This document shows positions 22,801 to 33,085 of a stretch of DNA of 64,000 nucleotides, one piece after another. The position numbers and the translations under genes are program-made. The DNA is from Phorcus lineatus (lineage: Eukaryota; Mollusca; Gastropoda; Trochida; Trochidae). The notes beneath the pieces were generated by a model. The model was not told where the DNA came from and searched no databases. It saw nothing but the letters and a program-made list of their open reading frames with translations. Location: NCBI GenBank assembly GCA_921293015.1, contig OV121098.1, positions 11,879,016 through 11,943,015 of the forward strand, given 5' to 3'. The first letter of the stretch is position 1, and each line of letters opens with the position of its first letter.

Positions 22801-23877
22801 CTGTAGACCTCACTCTTGTAGAGACAAGATGAAAATAGGTTTAAAGGATGTTGTTGATGTGGCCCTTTTAACTGGTCACAGAGTCACCAAATCTATAAAT
22901 TAGAATCCTCATCAGCTTAGGAGTCTGTACACAAGGTTTCAGCTTTGTAGGTCTTTTGCTCCTGGGGAAAAATGGAAATTTTTTAGGGCGTAGCCCTTGT
23001 TGTCTTTATTCGGAGTCTAAAAGCAGCAGTGAAAAGGTTGCTAACAAAGTTTCAGATTTGTAGATTGCCTCTTGAGAAGAAGATGAAAATAGGTTTTTAT
23101 TTAGTGGTCCATGTGGCCAGTATTACTGGTTAGATGGACAGCTTATCTATGAATTAGAATCCCAATCAGCTAAGGAGTCTGTACAAAAAGTTTCAGCTTT
23201 CTAGGCCTCTTGCTTCTGAAGAAGAAGATGAAGGTTTTATCAACTCTTGTTAGAACTTTAAAAACCAGAAACACTTGGATAGCATAGCCACAATGGTGTT
23301 GCAGGTTTTATCAATAGGTTTTTACAACTATAAATACCAGAAACACTTGGGTGAGATTCTCTATTCATCAAAAAGTTACCTTCTCTCTTCATTCCCGTCT
23401 GGATACACTTGCTGAAGCGACAAGCCTGACAGCTGTTGCGTGTGAATTTGTTGATCTCACAACTGTTGCCTTCCTTACAGCAGTACATGAGATTCTTCTG
23501 TACCGTCCGTTTGAAGAATCCTTTGCACCCCTCGCACGAGAACACAGAATAGTGGTACCCTGATGCCCGGTCACCGCAAACTAAACACGCTGACGCATTA
23601 GCGGCCTGGAGACTGTCTATGTAATCACTCGATTGGTGGACTTCATTGCCAGCGATGGTTTCCACGACGACCTCCATAGGCTTGGAAACGTTTGATGTTG
23701 TTGTGCTCGTAGATGATTCTATGATATTTCCATGAAATTCCTGCAACCCTTGACTCTGCATGATAGAATCCTGGGTAAACGATTCACCTCCGTTTTCATC
23801 CTGCATGATAATGAGGATATTCCCGCTCCCACCACTCATGCTCGTAACAGCGCCTTGGCTTGCCATCGTGAGGTCGT
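16596..23877 (-). CDS. Nuclear receptor, DBD and LBD, 424 aa
   Basis: Six coding exons in gene order: 23380-23877 (ATG at 23866), 21747-21932, 21289-21381, 18880-18964, 18251-18438 and 16596-16831 (TAG). All phases match and sum to 1275 nt. DBD fingers use Cys 94, 97, 111, 114 and Cys 130, 136, 146, 149; the P-box is CEGCKG. After the DBD comes [16 protein letters not shown]. The LBD has the helix 3-5 signature ([15 protein letters not shown], then [17 protein letters not shown]), helix 10/11 [15 protein letters not shown], and AF-2 core LVLEMI at the C-terminus, so it should be a ligand- or coactivator-regulated transcription factor. The exact subfamily is not certain: the REDRxPGG box recalls NR6 (GCNF/HR4), the DBD also resembles NR4/ERR-type receptors, and the NR8 group reported in cnidarians and molluscs is a strong candidate. 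Exon 5 sits at the edge of a large tandem array of its own 5' part. Confidence 0.92.
16860..17340. mobile_element. MITE, TTAAAG-ended family, copy in receptor intron 6
   Basis: The ends are TTAAAGGGGCACAGAGTA and TACTCTGTGTCACTTTAA. It shares an interior (AGAGAAATAGTGGTTG) with the copy at 30024. One end lies 28 nt from the acceptor of receptor exon 7. Confidence 0.75.
17513..17785 (-). mobile_element. Diverged tRNA-headed SINE, family 1
   Basis: It has the GGTGAGGTGA tail complement, the AAACCATGGGTGG body and a decayed head ending CTGCTATCCGGCCCC. It lies in receptor intron 6. Confidence 0.7.
18251..18438 (-). CDS. Receptor exon 6: LBD helices 6-9
   Basis: The exon is 188 nt, acceptor CGCTCATTCAG, donor CCAG|GTTTGT. 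It encodes [20 protein letters not shown], then [20 protein letters not shown] and [11 protein letters not shown], the usual order for receptor helices 6-9. Confidence 0.9.
18880..18964 (-). CDS. Receptor exon 5 (minimal form): LBD helix 3-5 signature
   Basis: With the most downstream acceptor (start at 18964) the exon is 85 nt, phase 1 in and phase 2 out, with donor TACAG|GTATCA. It encodes [18 protein letters not shown] followed by [11 protein letters not shown], continuous with exons 4 and 6. Further AGs at 19033, 19102, 19171 and 19240 would lengthen it by 69 nt each, in frame. Which acceptor is used cannot be told from sequence. Confidence 0.85.
18911..20290 (-). repeat. 69-bp exon-edge tandem array, 17 full units in three blocks
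   Basis: Each 69-bp unit (minus strand) is 15 nt of intron end, TCTTTCTGTTTTCAG, plus the first 54 nt of receptor exon 5. The unit is exactly 23 codons, so the coding frame ([18 protein letters not shown] plus five linker residues) stays open through a block. Block 1 (5 units, 18911-19250) is contiguous with the functional exon; block 2 has 6 units (19317-19740) and block 3 has 6 units (19806-20230). Blocks are separated by a ~60-bp segment (about 19251-19312, 19741-19800, 20231-20290) that looks like the genuine upstream intron end. It holds an in-frame stop and TAATCATTAAT, a possible branch-point region. Counting partial units there are 19 acceptor-like AGs. Confidence 0.95.
20291..21288. 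other. Receptor intron 4
   Basis: AT-rich intron between exon 4 and the exon-edge array. No other exon or element was recognised. Confidence 0.55.
21289..21381 (-). CDS. Receptor exon 4: LBD helix 1-3 region
   Basis: The exon is 93 nt, phase 1-1, between a T-rich acceptor and a CATG|GTAAGT donor. It encodes [20 protein letters not shown], then IIAWAKKVH, which matches helix 3 of nuclear receptor LBDs. Confidence 0.9.
21747..21932 (-). CDS. Receptor exon 3: DBD C-terminal extension and hinge
   Basis: The exon is 186 nt, phase 1-1. It encodes [19 protein letters not shown], then a hinge through [17 protein letters not shown]. The basic KHRMKRQR stretch is a likely nuclear-localisation and DNA-contact segment. 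Confidence 0.9.
22380..23235 (+). repeat. Diverged relative of the 145-bp array
   Basis: Three to four degenerate units share AGAATCCYCATCAGCTWAGG-like, GAGTCTGTACACAAG-like and GAAGATGAAAATAGG blocks with 31018-32160. A SINE is inserted near its left end. It lies in receptor intron 2, ending about 145 bp from exon 2. Confidence 0.65.
22414..22717 (+). mobile_element. tRNA-headed SINE, family 1
   Basis: It is flanked by a perfect 13-bp target duplication (CCCTTATTTGGAG at 22401-22413 and 22718-22730). The head has lost the segment between the A-box and the anticodon arm. It inserted in a diverged tandem repeat upstream of receptor exon 3. Confidence 0.85.
23281..23308 (+). mobile_element. 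SINE family 1 scrap
   Basis: ATAGCCACAATGGTGTTGCAG is the conserved body motif. Nothing else of the element is recognisable. Confidence 0.45.
23380..23877 (-). CDS. Receptor exon 2: start codon, N-terminus and DBD
   Basis: The acceptor (TTGTTTTCCAG) leaves 11 nt before the ATG at 23866, so at least one upstream exon exists at higher coordinates. The frame before this ATG is open for those 11 nt, so an upstream in-frame start cannot be excluded. Residues 1-93 are Ser/Thr/Gln-rich; residues 94-149 hold both zinc fingers. The donor is AAG|GTAACT in phase 1. Confidence 0.92.
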
Positions 23878-25530
23878 CTGGAAAACAAGAGTGTGGGTTT
23901 AAGCGAAAAAGTTAAGTTTTGACAATTTAAGCATTGATATCAGTGAGGCTGCTATGAGACTGCTGTGGAGAGGAAAGCCCTATAGATAGGTTTGAATTAT
24001 GTGAATTAAATCATGTAAATTTTCAGTTCATGTTTTGATGATAAAACACATGCAGCCACAAGTAACTAGCTGGTGTTCCGAACTTCGTAATAATATACAG
24101 CATGAGACTTGATAATATTCACTTGTAAGCATCGCTCCGATGAAACGAACAACTTCCGGGGAATTCCATCGGTATAGTAACCAATGACAGGGCTTTTAGC
24201 AATGGGATTTCCAGGTTTCGATTTATTCTTGTTAGGACATCGTAATCAGACAATCAGCTTAGAACGATTTTTTTAACATGATGGAAAAATATTAACTCAA
24301 ATTATAATTATATGTGTGTGCAAAACACGCAGTTACAATAGACTAATTCTTATAGTTACTAATTTTCTCAACTGAAGAACAAATCAAGTTGTTTATGTCT
24401 TTGAGAGGCTCGCAGGTCCTATTAACAAGACGCTTACTCAAATCAACAGTAAGAAATTTCGATTAAAATTTTCCTAATAAAAAGAAAAAGTCCCCTTGGT
24501 TATTTGTGAGGAACAAGGGGACATTATTTCTGGTTTTGGTTTACCTATGTATTCCACTTACGTATTGCTCCTCTAAGACAAAATTGATATATTAGTTTTT
24601 CATTAGAAAATAAAAATTTATGTACTACTATTCAAAATTCATAAAACCTTACAACAAAACAAACCCCAATATTCAGACATTTTGAAAAATGTGGTCCAGA
24701 AAATCGTAAATTATTTCTAAACTCAAATATAAAGCTATTGCCTCTGTAGCACATATGGCTTTATTTTATGTATCATCACTTTCACAGTAGAAAGATACGG
24801 CTTGAGTGAGATCAAGGGGTATCTACAAGCGATATCTTCCTTGTTGCTATCACAACAATCCAATTATCATAATGCCTATACCTATAAGTTATAAACCATT
24901 TCTCTCTCCCTTATTATATGTTCTGTTCTGTTCGCTTTACAAAAAAATAAACAATCAATTAATTGTGTCAGGGTTAGTCTGTAGGCCAGACCCTGAAATA
25001 AGGTAGAAGCCTATAAAAAGACTTTAGAGCTTGATTTCAGGCTAAAATGAAGAAATTTCAGTCACCTTTACATTTCATTTTTAAATTTTTTTAAAAATTT
25101 CGATTAACTGATACATTTTCATTTCAGAGTCTAATTGTTAGACTATGGCAGGTTGTGTGGGTTTATGTGGTGTATCTTTGTGTTTGAACCACCTAAACCC
25201 GTCCACTCCGCAAACTTTCTAATTTGTTTTTAAAATTTGACCAAAGACCAATACACCCGGGGTGATCCACCCTCTTTCTCAAGTACTGGATCTGCCAGTC
25301 CATAATATTGTTTAAACTGGATTGTGTTTTCATTGTTATCCATCATACATTACCCTCCAACTGTAACATCCTATCCACAAAAACATGCACTGAATCTAAG
25401 AGCTGCTATGAAATCTAAGCACATGGGGCGTTATTTATTGCTGGCTGCCCTCTGCGCTGAATTTACAATGACTCCGTCTCATATGTACAATACTCACATC
25501 TATTTGGAATAACACCATTCAGACCTTGCA
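23878..25530. other. Receptor upstream region
   Basis: It must contain the last 5' UTR intron of the receptor and perhaps a 5' UTR exon, which cannot be placed. A small hairpin (GTCCCCTTG / CAAGGGGAC, 24491-24523) and a MITE fragment at 23947-24003 are seen. Confidence 0.45.
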
Positions 25531-25660
25531 CTTTTGAAGACAAATATTTTAAATCCTGCGTGCCATAATTAATTACCTACCATGAATAATCGCTGTGTGA
25601 GATTATAGAAACATAAATAAATCTTGTGAATAACTTCCGTTTTCCAAAAATTCAAGTATA

Positions 25661-27433
25661 TGGATCAGAAAAAAGCCTTTATTCAATACCTTGGAACTAT
25701 TTGCCCGTTTTTCAGGATTGAAAGTCAATGTAGATAAAACAAAACTTATGTGGATAGGCTCCAAAAAGAGATCTCGATATAAAATATGTAAAGAATGGAA
25801 TTTCAATTGGTCAAAAACAAATTTCACTCTTCTAGGAATAGAGTTCGATATCGATCTCGATAAAATGATCGAAATAAATTACGAAGAAAAGCTTTCTCAT
25901 ATCTACAGACAAATGAACATCTGGTCAGCACATACATTAACCCCCTATGGCAGAAATACGATACTTAAATCACTCCTACTACCAAAGCTTAACCATCTAT
26001 TCTCATCTTTGCCAAATCCCAAAAAAGGCGTCATTGAAAAACTCCAAAAAAAGTGTTTTAATTTCATATGGAAAAACAAACCAGATAAGATTAAAAGAGA
26101 TGTAATGATGTTAAACCCAGAACATGGGGGAATAAAATCTCCAAATATTTGGAAGATCATATCATCACAAAAATTAAAATGGATTAAAAGAATAAGAGAC
26201 AAAGACCTAAAATGGACATATTTATTTTACAATCAACTTAAAGAGAAGACCCCTTTTCTACTTTCGGATGGTATCTTTATAAAAAATAAAATAATTCCTT
26301 CTTTAACAAATTCTTTTTGGAAAGACATTCTCTCAGAATGGTCAAACTTTTTATTCATGAATAAAAGGAAAATTGTAAATGAAGAAGATATACAATGTCA
26401 ATCATTATGGAACAACGACAATATTATAATTGATAAACATCCGTTTTTGTATTATGATAGTATAAGAAAGGTGTTATTTTTGTAAATGATTTGATTCATG
26501 TCGAGGGAAGACTGTTAACTTATGAAGAATTTTCCAAATCTTTTTGTATCAAGACTAACTTTTTGACTTAAGAATCGGTGAAAAGAGCCATTATGACATA
26601 TGCCCGTTCACTGAACATTAAGCAATTTAAGAAAAAGCTACAAAATCCTATATATCTGTATAATGTATCAAAAATTGATACCATAATTGGGAGTAAAAAA
26701 TTATATGCGGCTCTTATTAACTCGAATTTTGTTCGGCTGGCAAGCTTTTCAAAATGGGAAAAAGTTTGACACAGTGATTTTGATGAAAAAGATTGGAAAG
26801 TTTTCAACATTATTGCTAATAAATGTTCGAAAAGCACAGACTTAAAATGGTTGCAATATAGAATTATTCATAATATTCTCCCAACAAGACAATTTCTTTA
26901 TAAAATAGGATATATATCATCACCACTTTGTCCGTTTTGCAAAAGTGAAATAGAAACCTTAAACCATATGCTTTGGGAATGTGAACCTATCCTCAGATTA
27001 TGGAAGGAAATAGAATTATGGTTAAACTCCGTTCAACTGAAATTAGAATTTACTAATAAAATTGTTATACTGGGAATGAACGGAAAGAACAATAATCCTG
27101 TAAATGTAATCATTTTACTAGTCAAAAAGTATATTCATAGATGTAGCATTAATGGTTACAAACCAAAGTTAGAACATCTTCAAGATGAAATTGTACGATA
27201 TTATGACCTATCTAGATATATTTTTCTGTCAACCGAAACTGAAGCAAAGTTTTTTCAATATTGGTCAAGTTTACACTTATTACTTGGAAAATAATGTTAT
27301 TTAGATTTCTTTTTAAAAAAAATGTAATAGCCAACTGTGGATTTCTTGTATCTTTATCTATTCGACGATTTTTTGTTTAAAAATATTACTTATTTTTGCC
27401 TGTAACACAAATATGGAAAATAAAAAAAAATTA
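25661..27433 (+). mobile_element. 5'-truncated L1/Tx1-like LINE
   Basis: The insert is flanked by a perfect 15-bp target duplication (AAAAATTCAAGTATA at 25646-25660 and 27434-27448) and ends in an A-rich tail. It holds the C-terminal part of a reverse transcriptase ORF: SGLKVNVDKTKLMWIG near 25710, then LTPYGRNTILKSLLLPKLNH, the post-palm region of L1-type enzymes. Near 26935 is a Cys/His knuckle, CPFCKSEIETLNHMLWEC, as at the C-terminus of L1/Tx1 ORF2. The catalytic palm and everything upstream are missing. Confidence 0.85.
25691..27294 (+). pseudogene. LINE ORF2 C-terminal relic, frameshifted
   Basis: The coding relic runs in three pieces: 25691-26485, about 26578-26769, and 26851-27294. 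A stop or frameshift separates each piece. It encodes the RT thumb/connection region and the terminal CCHC-type knuckle and has no active-site YxDD, so it cannot act on its own. Confidence 0.8.
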
Positions 27434-27448
27434 AAAAATTCAAGTATA

Positions 27449-27720
27449 ATCTCATATTCATGCGACGCCTTGTGAAAATGTCAAATGAATTTCTTTTGGA
27501 GAGAAATATTTTAAATCCTTGAAAATAATGTGTGCCATAATAAGATATAAATGAATATCATGAATAATAGCTGTATGAATTTATAGAATTATAAATTAAT
27601 CTTGTGAAAAACTTCCTTTTAAAAAAATTCAAGTATGTATACACATATTCATACGATGCGATGTGAACATGTCAAATGAATTTCTAATGAACATTTTTAA
27701 TAACATATCTGACATGTTTT
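27449..27720. repeat. Local duplication split by the LINE
   Basis: Sequence right of the LINE (AAATATTTTAAATCC, TGAATAATAGCTGTATGA, AATCTTGTGAAAAACTTCC) repeats the sequence left of it at 25535-25660. A second partial copy continues to about 27720. Confidence 0.75.
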
Positions 27721-27986
27721 GAAATCATCATTTATCATTTTTTCCTTCAACATCATCCATAAATGAATTGATTATCTCATTCAGATTTTGTGGAGATATG
27801 GTGCAACTTTTTTTTTGTCCTTTTTATTTTGCCTTTTGATTGAAAAAGTGCCTGCCCGCCAGCATATTGACAGTGAACTTCAGGTGGGACATGTTTGAGA
27901 AGATCTATGTCAGCAAGCCAAGCTGCCTTGTTCGGTGACTATTGCACTAATGATTATGATAGTCTACTGACACTTACTATTACCAT

Positions 27987-28264
27987 CATCCTGCTACATC
28001 AGCGTATTTTATTCCGCCCAGCTCAATCATATACCCCGATAACCTTCGGCCTAAAACGCCTTTATCGTTAAATATAGCAAGCCAATGAAATGACTCGCAT
28101 TCAGCAATAGCGGTACCACCCGGATGAGAGTTCAAACAAATGTCAATATAAGCTATAAATAGCCATGAGTAACCAGCTATAAGCGATACCAGCGTTTTAG
28201 ACAGAAGGATATTAGGGCATATAATAGAGCTAGGCGAGGACAAATACACTGATGTAGCAGGATG
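27987..28264. mobile_element. MITE, CTGCTACATCAG-ended family
   Basis: The ends are CATCCTGCTACATCAGCGTA and CTGATGTAGCAGGATG. It is flanked by TATTACCAT / TATTGCCAT, a 9-bp imperfect duplication. It holds no gene. Confidence 0.78.
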
Positions 28265-28401
28265 TATTGCCATATGTACACTAATCACCCATTGGGAGTG
28301 GAGAAAAAATCTGTGATAAAGCTATCCAGATTGTAGAGCTGACAGACGAAACAGGGACGTGTCACTCACATCTGTTTTTCTGTTAAACATGCTGAAAAGA
28401 C

Positions 28402-29140
28402 TTAAAGAGCCACTCCGTAATTTTCATAACATATTATTTACCTTTGATACGAACCTAAATGTCATATGTGGTGATATAAAATCAAAACATCTTAACTTTT
28501 CGTGTCCAAAAGACATATATATGACAAATACTGGTTTTCCATGAAAATCTAAAAACAGCCTTATAAATTCACAGAGGTGTAGTTATCACGTCCAATATAC
28601 TTAGATACAAGTTTTATAACCTAACAATCACTAACAACTCCTGACTGCTCTCCTGGCTGTTTTAGATAAATCTCCAAAATTACGTTCGACTATTTGACTC
28701 GCACCACTGACCGGTTTTCAATCATAAAGATCTACCTTCATATTGTCACTGTAGAAAACAATAAGCTTAAAAATGTGCCTTTTTGGTAACAGTCAATACA
28801 TCAAAATTATGATACTTTCTGGTTTTCAAAAAAAGGCCCTATAAATGTTAAAAAGGCAAAGTTTTTTGTCCAGTTAGGAAACAGATATAAGTTAAATGAC
28901 CTACTTAACACTATCTACCTATGTTTATCTTTGTTTCTGCTGTAAATAAATTTCCAACATTAAGTTTGAAACGTGTTTTTCGATCACAAGTAACGATTTT
29001 AACCTGTTTTTGTCACTATACTGAACTGATAAGCATTAAGATTCTGATTTTCTTGAACAATCACTACTTCTCTATAAAATAACATAAATCTTTAACATCT
29101 GACATTTTTGACTCCAACAACTAACTCTTTGCCCTTTTAA
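28402..29140. mobile_element. MITE, TTAAAG-ended family, longer copy
   Basis: It starts TTAAAGAGCCACTCCGTA and ends AACTCTTTGCCCTTTTAA. The left part matches 925-1315; the right part carries GACTCCAACAAC as in other copies. Confidence 0.7.
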
Positions 29141-29249
29141 GGTCATGACATGAAAATAAAAAAAACATTTGAAAGCACACAGACAGTTTGGCTTGTTTTT
29201 TGCACCTGACAAACTCATGTGTGATTGACTTGTTGACACATATAGTGGA

Positions 29250-29571
29250 GGTGAGGTGAGGTGAGGTTAGTTGGTGTTTACGTCGCTTTCAAGATTACTT
29301 TACTTATATCGTTGCTGCTAGTATTATTGCAGGGAGAAAGCCCTCAACATCATTGTGGCTATGGATTGCGGTGAAACCTGCTAGCATCGGCTGGACTAGC
29401 GAACCATGGGTGGTACTGCTCTGAAATTCAGTGTAGCATTGCACCCAAACCTGACTGCGTGTAGAACAGTTCTCTACTGCAGACAAAGTTGCCGAGCCCC
29501 TGGCGGGATTGGAACCACGGACCTCTTGATACGAAGCCGAACGCGCTAACCACTGCGCTATCCCTCCCCCC
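29250..29571 (-). mobile_element. tRNA-headed SINE, family 1
   Basis: A near full-length reverse copy flanked by an 11-bp imperfect target duplication (CATATAGTGGA / CATATAATGGA). The tail complement is a GGTGA run. Confidence 0.83.
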
Positions 29572-30023
29572 CATATAATGGAATAACAGTAATTAAGTTG
29601 ACACACTATTTACATCTACAAACAGTGTGATAACTTAGCATGTGATTGCTGCTATTAACAGTTGATCAATGTCAGTTATTTAATAGTGACAATTATGACA
29701 ATGATAAATCCCAGTGTGAAGGATTAGACAGACGATTTGTATAGAAACAGCTGCTTGAACAACATATTTGGTTATCTAACATAGACAATTTCCTGTTATT
29801 CAACCGTTGATGATTAAATATCTTCTTCTGTTAATCTGTATATCAAAACTATAAAATGAAGATGATGTAACTGATTTAAATATTATTTTTTTTATCCTTT
29901 TGTTTTGTAAGTATGAAAGTTAAATTACATTTTTTCTTCAGGGCGATCTCGAAAGCAATATTTTTCTCTAAAATTAGTCAAAATCATGTGATGAGATTTT
30001 GTAAATAAATTTTTATTTCCCTG

Positions 30024-30425
30024 TTAAGGACCACAGAGTATGATGTTGGAGTCAAATATGTCAAACTTCGTAAACGGTGTTATTCAATAGAGAAATAGTG
30101 GTTGACTCTGAAAATAAGAATCCTAGTGATTACCAGTTCCCCATAGTGACAATAAAAAGGCTAACTTCCTAATTTATGATCAAAACTGGACAATGGCACG
30201 TGCTAATGACAGAAACGTTATTTTGGAAACTTATTAATAGCAGATATCAAGACAAAAGGGGGTTGATAAGGTTAAGTAAGTCATATAACTATTAACATGT
30301 AAATGGGATGCAGAAAGTCGATTTCTTAACATTTATTCTATTATATTATCATTATAACGTTTTTCGATTATCATTGAAAATAAGAAAATATCTTAATTTT
30401 TACAATTTAGAGTTAAAAATGGTGA
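30024..30425. mobile_element. MITE, TTAAAG-ended family, partial copy
   Basis: The left end is TTAAGGACCACAGAGTATGA with GTTGGAGTCAAATATGTCAA inside. The right end is not clear. Confidence 0.55.
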
Positions 30426-31017
30426 GGTAATATGTGAGGTGATATTGGGTTCATATACTTACATGATATCGTAAATTCAGAGTCTGGCGCCTGTGTTTTT
30501 TACTAAAAAAAATAACACCCCCTGTCATAAGTTACCCGCTACATGATGAAACTTAGGTAGTTTCACTGAAATTTCAATTGTTCATGTTCATAAATCCTAA
30601 ATAAGCAAAGCACAAGGAAGTTATAGATATTTTTTCAAACAGTGTTTTTAAAAAAAATCTTGTTGATTGCACAACTTACACTTTGTTTGCCTCCAACCAG
30701 GCTTGTATCCCTTTGTAGCCTGGCAAGTTTTCAATTTAGTTTTTATCTAATTACCTATACATTTGACTGATTTAATGAGCTATCACCCCTTTTCCATCCC
30801 GCTACCAAAAGCACGGAGCAACTATAGAATTGGTTTGCCACCTACAATATATCCTAACCCTTACCTTAACACTAACTCTAAAAATAGAGCCATGGGCTCT
30901 GTAGCTCATCAGACTTTTGATAGAAATAGGTGTTGTGGTTTAGACCATGGGGTCATGGGTAGTGTAGGAAAGATAGCCTGTCCCAACGTCCGAGTTATTC
31001 ACAATCAAATAAAAAAG

Positions 31018-32160
31018 GCCCATTGCCCATTTGGGGTCAAGGGGTCACCGAACCTACAATTCAGAATCCCCATTGTCCAAGGAGTCTACACACAACTATT
31101 AAGCTATCAAGACCTTTTGGAACTGGAGAAGAAGATGAAAGTAGGATTTTAAGGTTTTGACCCCTCTGACCCCATTTGGGGTCAAGGGGTCACCGAACCT
31201 ACAATTCAGAATCCCCATTGTCCAAGGAGTCTACACACAACTATTAAGCTATCAAGACCTTTTGGAACTGGAGAAGATGAAAGTAGGATTTTAAGGTTTT
31301 GACCCCTGTGACCCTATTTGGGGTCAAGTGGTCACCAAACCTTCAATTTAGAATCCCCAGTGCCCAAGGAGTCTTCACACAATTTTTCAGCTCTCTAGAC
31401 CTTTTGGAACTAGGACAAAAGATGAAATTAGGTTTTTTAGGTTTTGACCCCTGTGACCCCATTTGGCGTCATGGGGTCACCAAACCTACAATTTAGAATC
31501 CCCGTTGGCCAAGGAGTCTACACACACCTTTTCAGCTCTCTAGACCTTTTGGAACTAGGGAAAAAGATTAAATTAGGTTTTTTAGGTATTGACCCCTGTG
31601 ACCCCATTTGGGGTCATGGGGTCAGCAAACCTACAATTTAGAATCCCCGTTGGCCAAGGAGTCTACACACACCTTTTCAGCTCTCTAGACCTTTTGGAAC
31701 TGGAGAAGAAGATGAATTAGGTTTTTCAGGTTTTGACCCCTGTGACCCCATTTGGGGTCATTGGGTCACCAAACCTACAATTTAGAATCTCCAGTGCCCA
31801 AGGAGTCTACACACAACTATTCAGCTCTCTGGACCTTTTGGAACTGGAGAAGAAGATGAAAATAGGTTTTTCATGTTTTGACCCCTGTGACCTCATTTGG
31901 GGTCATGGGGTCACAAAATCTACAATTTAGAATCTCCAGTGCCCAAGGAGTCTACACACAACTTTTCAGCTCTCTGGGCCTTTTGGAACTGGAGAAGAAG
32001 ATTAAAATAGATTTTTAAGGTTTTGACCCTTGTGACCCCATTTGGGGTCATGGGGTCACAAAATCTACAATTTAGAATCCCCATTTGGCAAGGAGTATGC
32101 ACATAAAATTTCAGCTCTCTAGAGTCATTGGTTCTGGAGAAGAAGTCGAAAAAGTGAAAA
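31018..32160 (+). repeat. 145-bp tandem array
   Basis: About 7-8 copies of a 143-147 bp unit, each with GACCCCATTTGGGGTCA, AATTTAGAATCCCC, AAGGAGTCTACACAC and GACCTTTTGGAACT. Copies differ by a few to many percent. The unit has transiently open frames (for example CDPIWGHGV) but these follow the period and are not a gene. Confidence 0.9.
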
Positions 32161-32234
32161 GTTTACGGACGGATGGACGGACGCCTTGCCATGCCATAAG
32201 CCCATCGGGTCTTTCAGACCTGATGAGCTAAAAA
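32161..32234 (+). mobile_element. 3' terminus with hairpin of the 145-bp repeat element
   Basis: After the array comes ACGGACGGATGGACGGACG, then a 12-bp stem with two G-T pairs at 32200-32228 (GCCCATCGGGTC / GACCTGATGAGC) and TAAAAAG. A tandem core followed by a terminal hairpin fits the non-autonomous Helitron-like elements (pearl type) described in bivalves; this assignment is inference. Confidence 0.55.
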
Positions 32235-32599
32235 GTAACACTTACCCTAATTCTAAACTCTAACCCAATAAAATGAAAGGAAAATAATATTAAATATGCT
32301 ATAATGGAGAATATATTGGTATGTATAGTAATTATGAAAATAGATGGCGAACCAATTCCATAGTTATACCAAAAGCACCTTTTACACTTTAGAATTTGAA
32401 TAAAACATTTAATGAACACTTGTCAAATCTCAGTTTATGACCCAAATTAGGCGAAATAGAAATCAAGGGTGGTAACTCTGCGATAGGCCTATATTATGTT
32501 TCAATTTATATAAATACTGGAGTAACATACCTGCCAACTGCTGACCTGAATTAAAATAAGATTTATCTAAAATGGTCCGAAGAATAACCGTCCGAAGTT

Positions 32600-32845
32600 T
32601 CTCCCGTAATTCCGATCACATACTGTTATTTGCTTGGTTGTTCTGAAAATCTGTGATCAAAACACCGCTCGCTTCTCAAACGGAACTTCGTCAACACGCA
32701 TGTGCAGTATGTGAGCTTAACTTCCTACTTCCGCTAATAACAAAACGAAAATCGTGAAAAGGTTGCACGTGATGGTTTCATCAAATAATCTTCCTTCTTC
32801 GTGAGAAGCGGACTTAATTTATTGTGGAAGATATTGAAAGAAAAC
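32600..32845 (+). promoter_or_regulatory. Probable SIDT promoter / 5' UTR region
   Basis: This stretch lies directly upstream of the first coding exon. It holds TTCCTACTTCCGC (ETS-like) and an E-box CACGTG near 32767. The transcription start is not identifiable; the assignment rests on position only. Confidence 0.3.
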
Positions 32846-33085
32846 ATGTATCTGTGGCAACCTGCAATACTTTTAATTTTAGCAAGCACTTTCAAACCGA
32901 ATGAATTTAAAAATAATGAAATCTTAATTGATACTGACGATGCCGCTGACAGACAGGTTCAAGTTTCAGGAAACTTAGATTTAAAAACGAACGATGTCAA
33001 AGGAGAATTCGGTGTAACTTACAACAAAACAGTTGAAATTACTTCACAAATTCTTTTTGTTTACAACTATAGTGATACAAACCAC
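32846..33085 (+). CDS. SIDT: SIDT exon 1: signal peptide and start of ectodomain
   Basis: The frame opens further upstream without an ATG; the first in-frame ATG is at 32846 and starts [14 protein letters not shown], a convincing signal peptide. Residues 17-80 begin the ectodomain with sequons NKT and NYS. The donor is CAC|GTAAGT, phase 0. Confidence 0.88.

Noticed and set aside
30763-32102. Open frames with CDPIWGHGV-type repeats as a repeat protein
   Set aside because: They follow the 145-bp period, are broken by stops between units and vary without codon bias; the array is a transposon core.
32801-32845. Upstream start for SIDT at 32801
   Set aside because: The codon there is GTG, not ATG; the ATG at 32846 gives a proper signal peptide.
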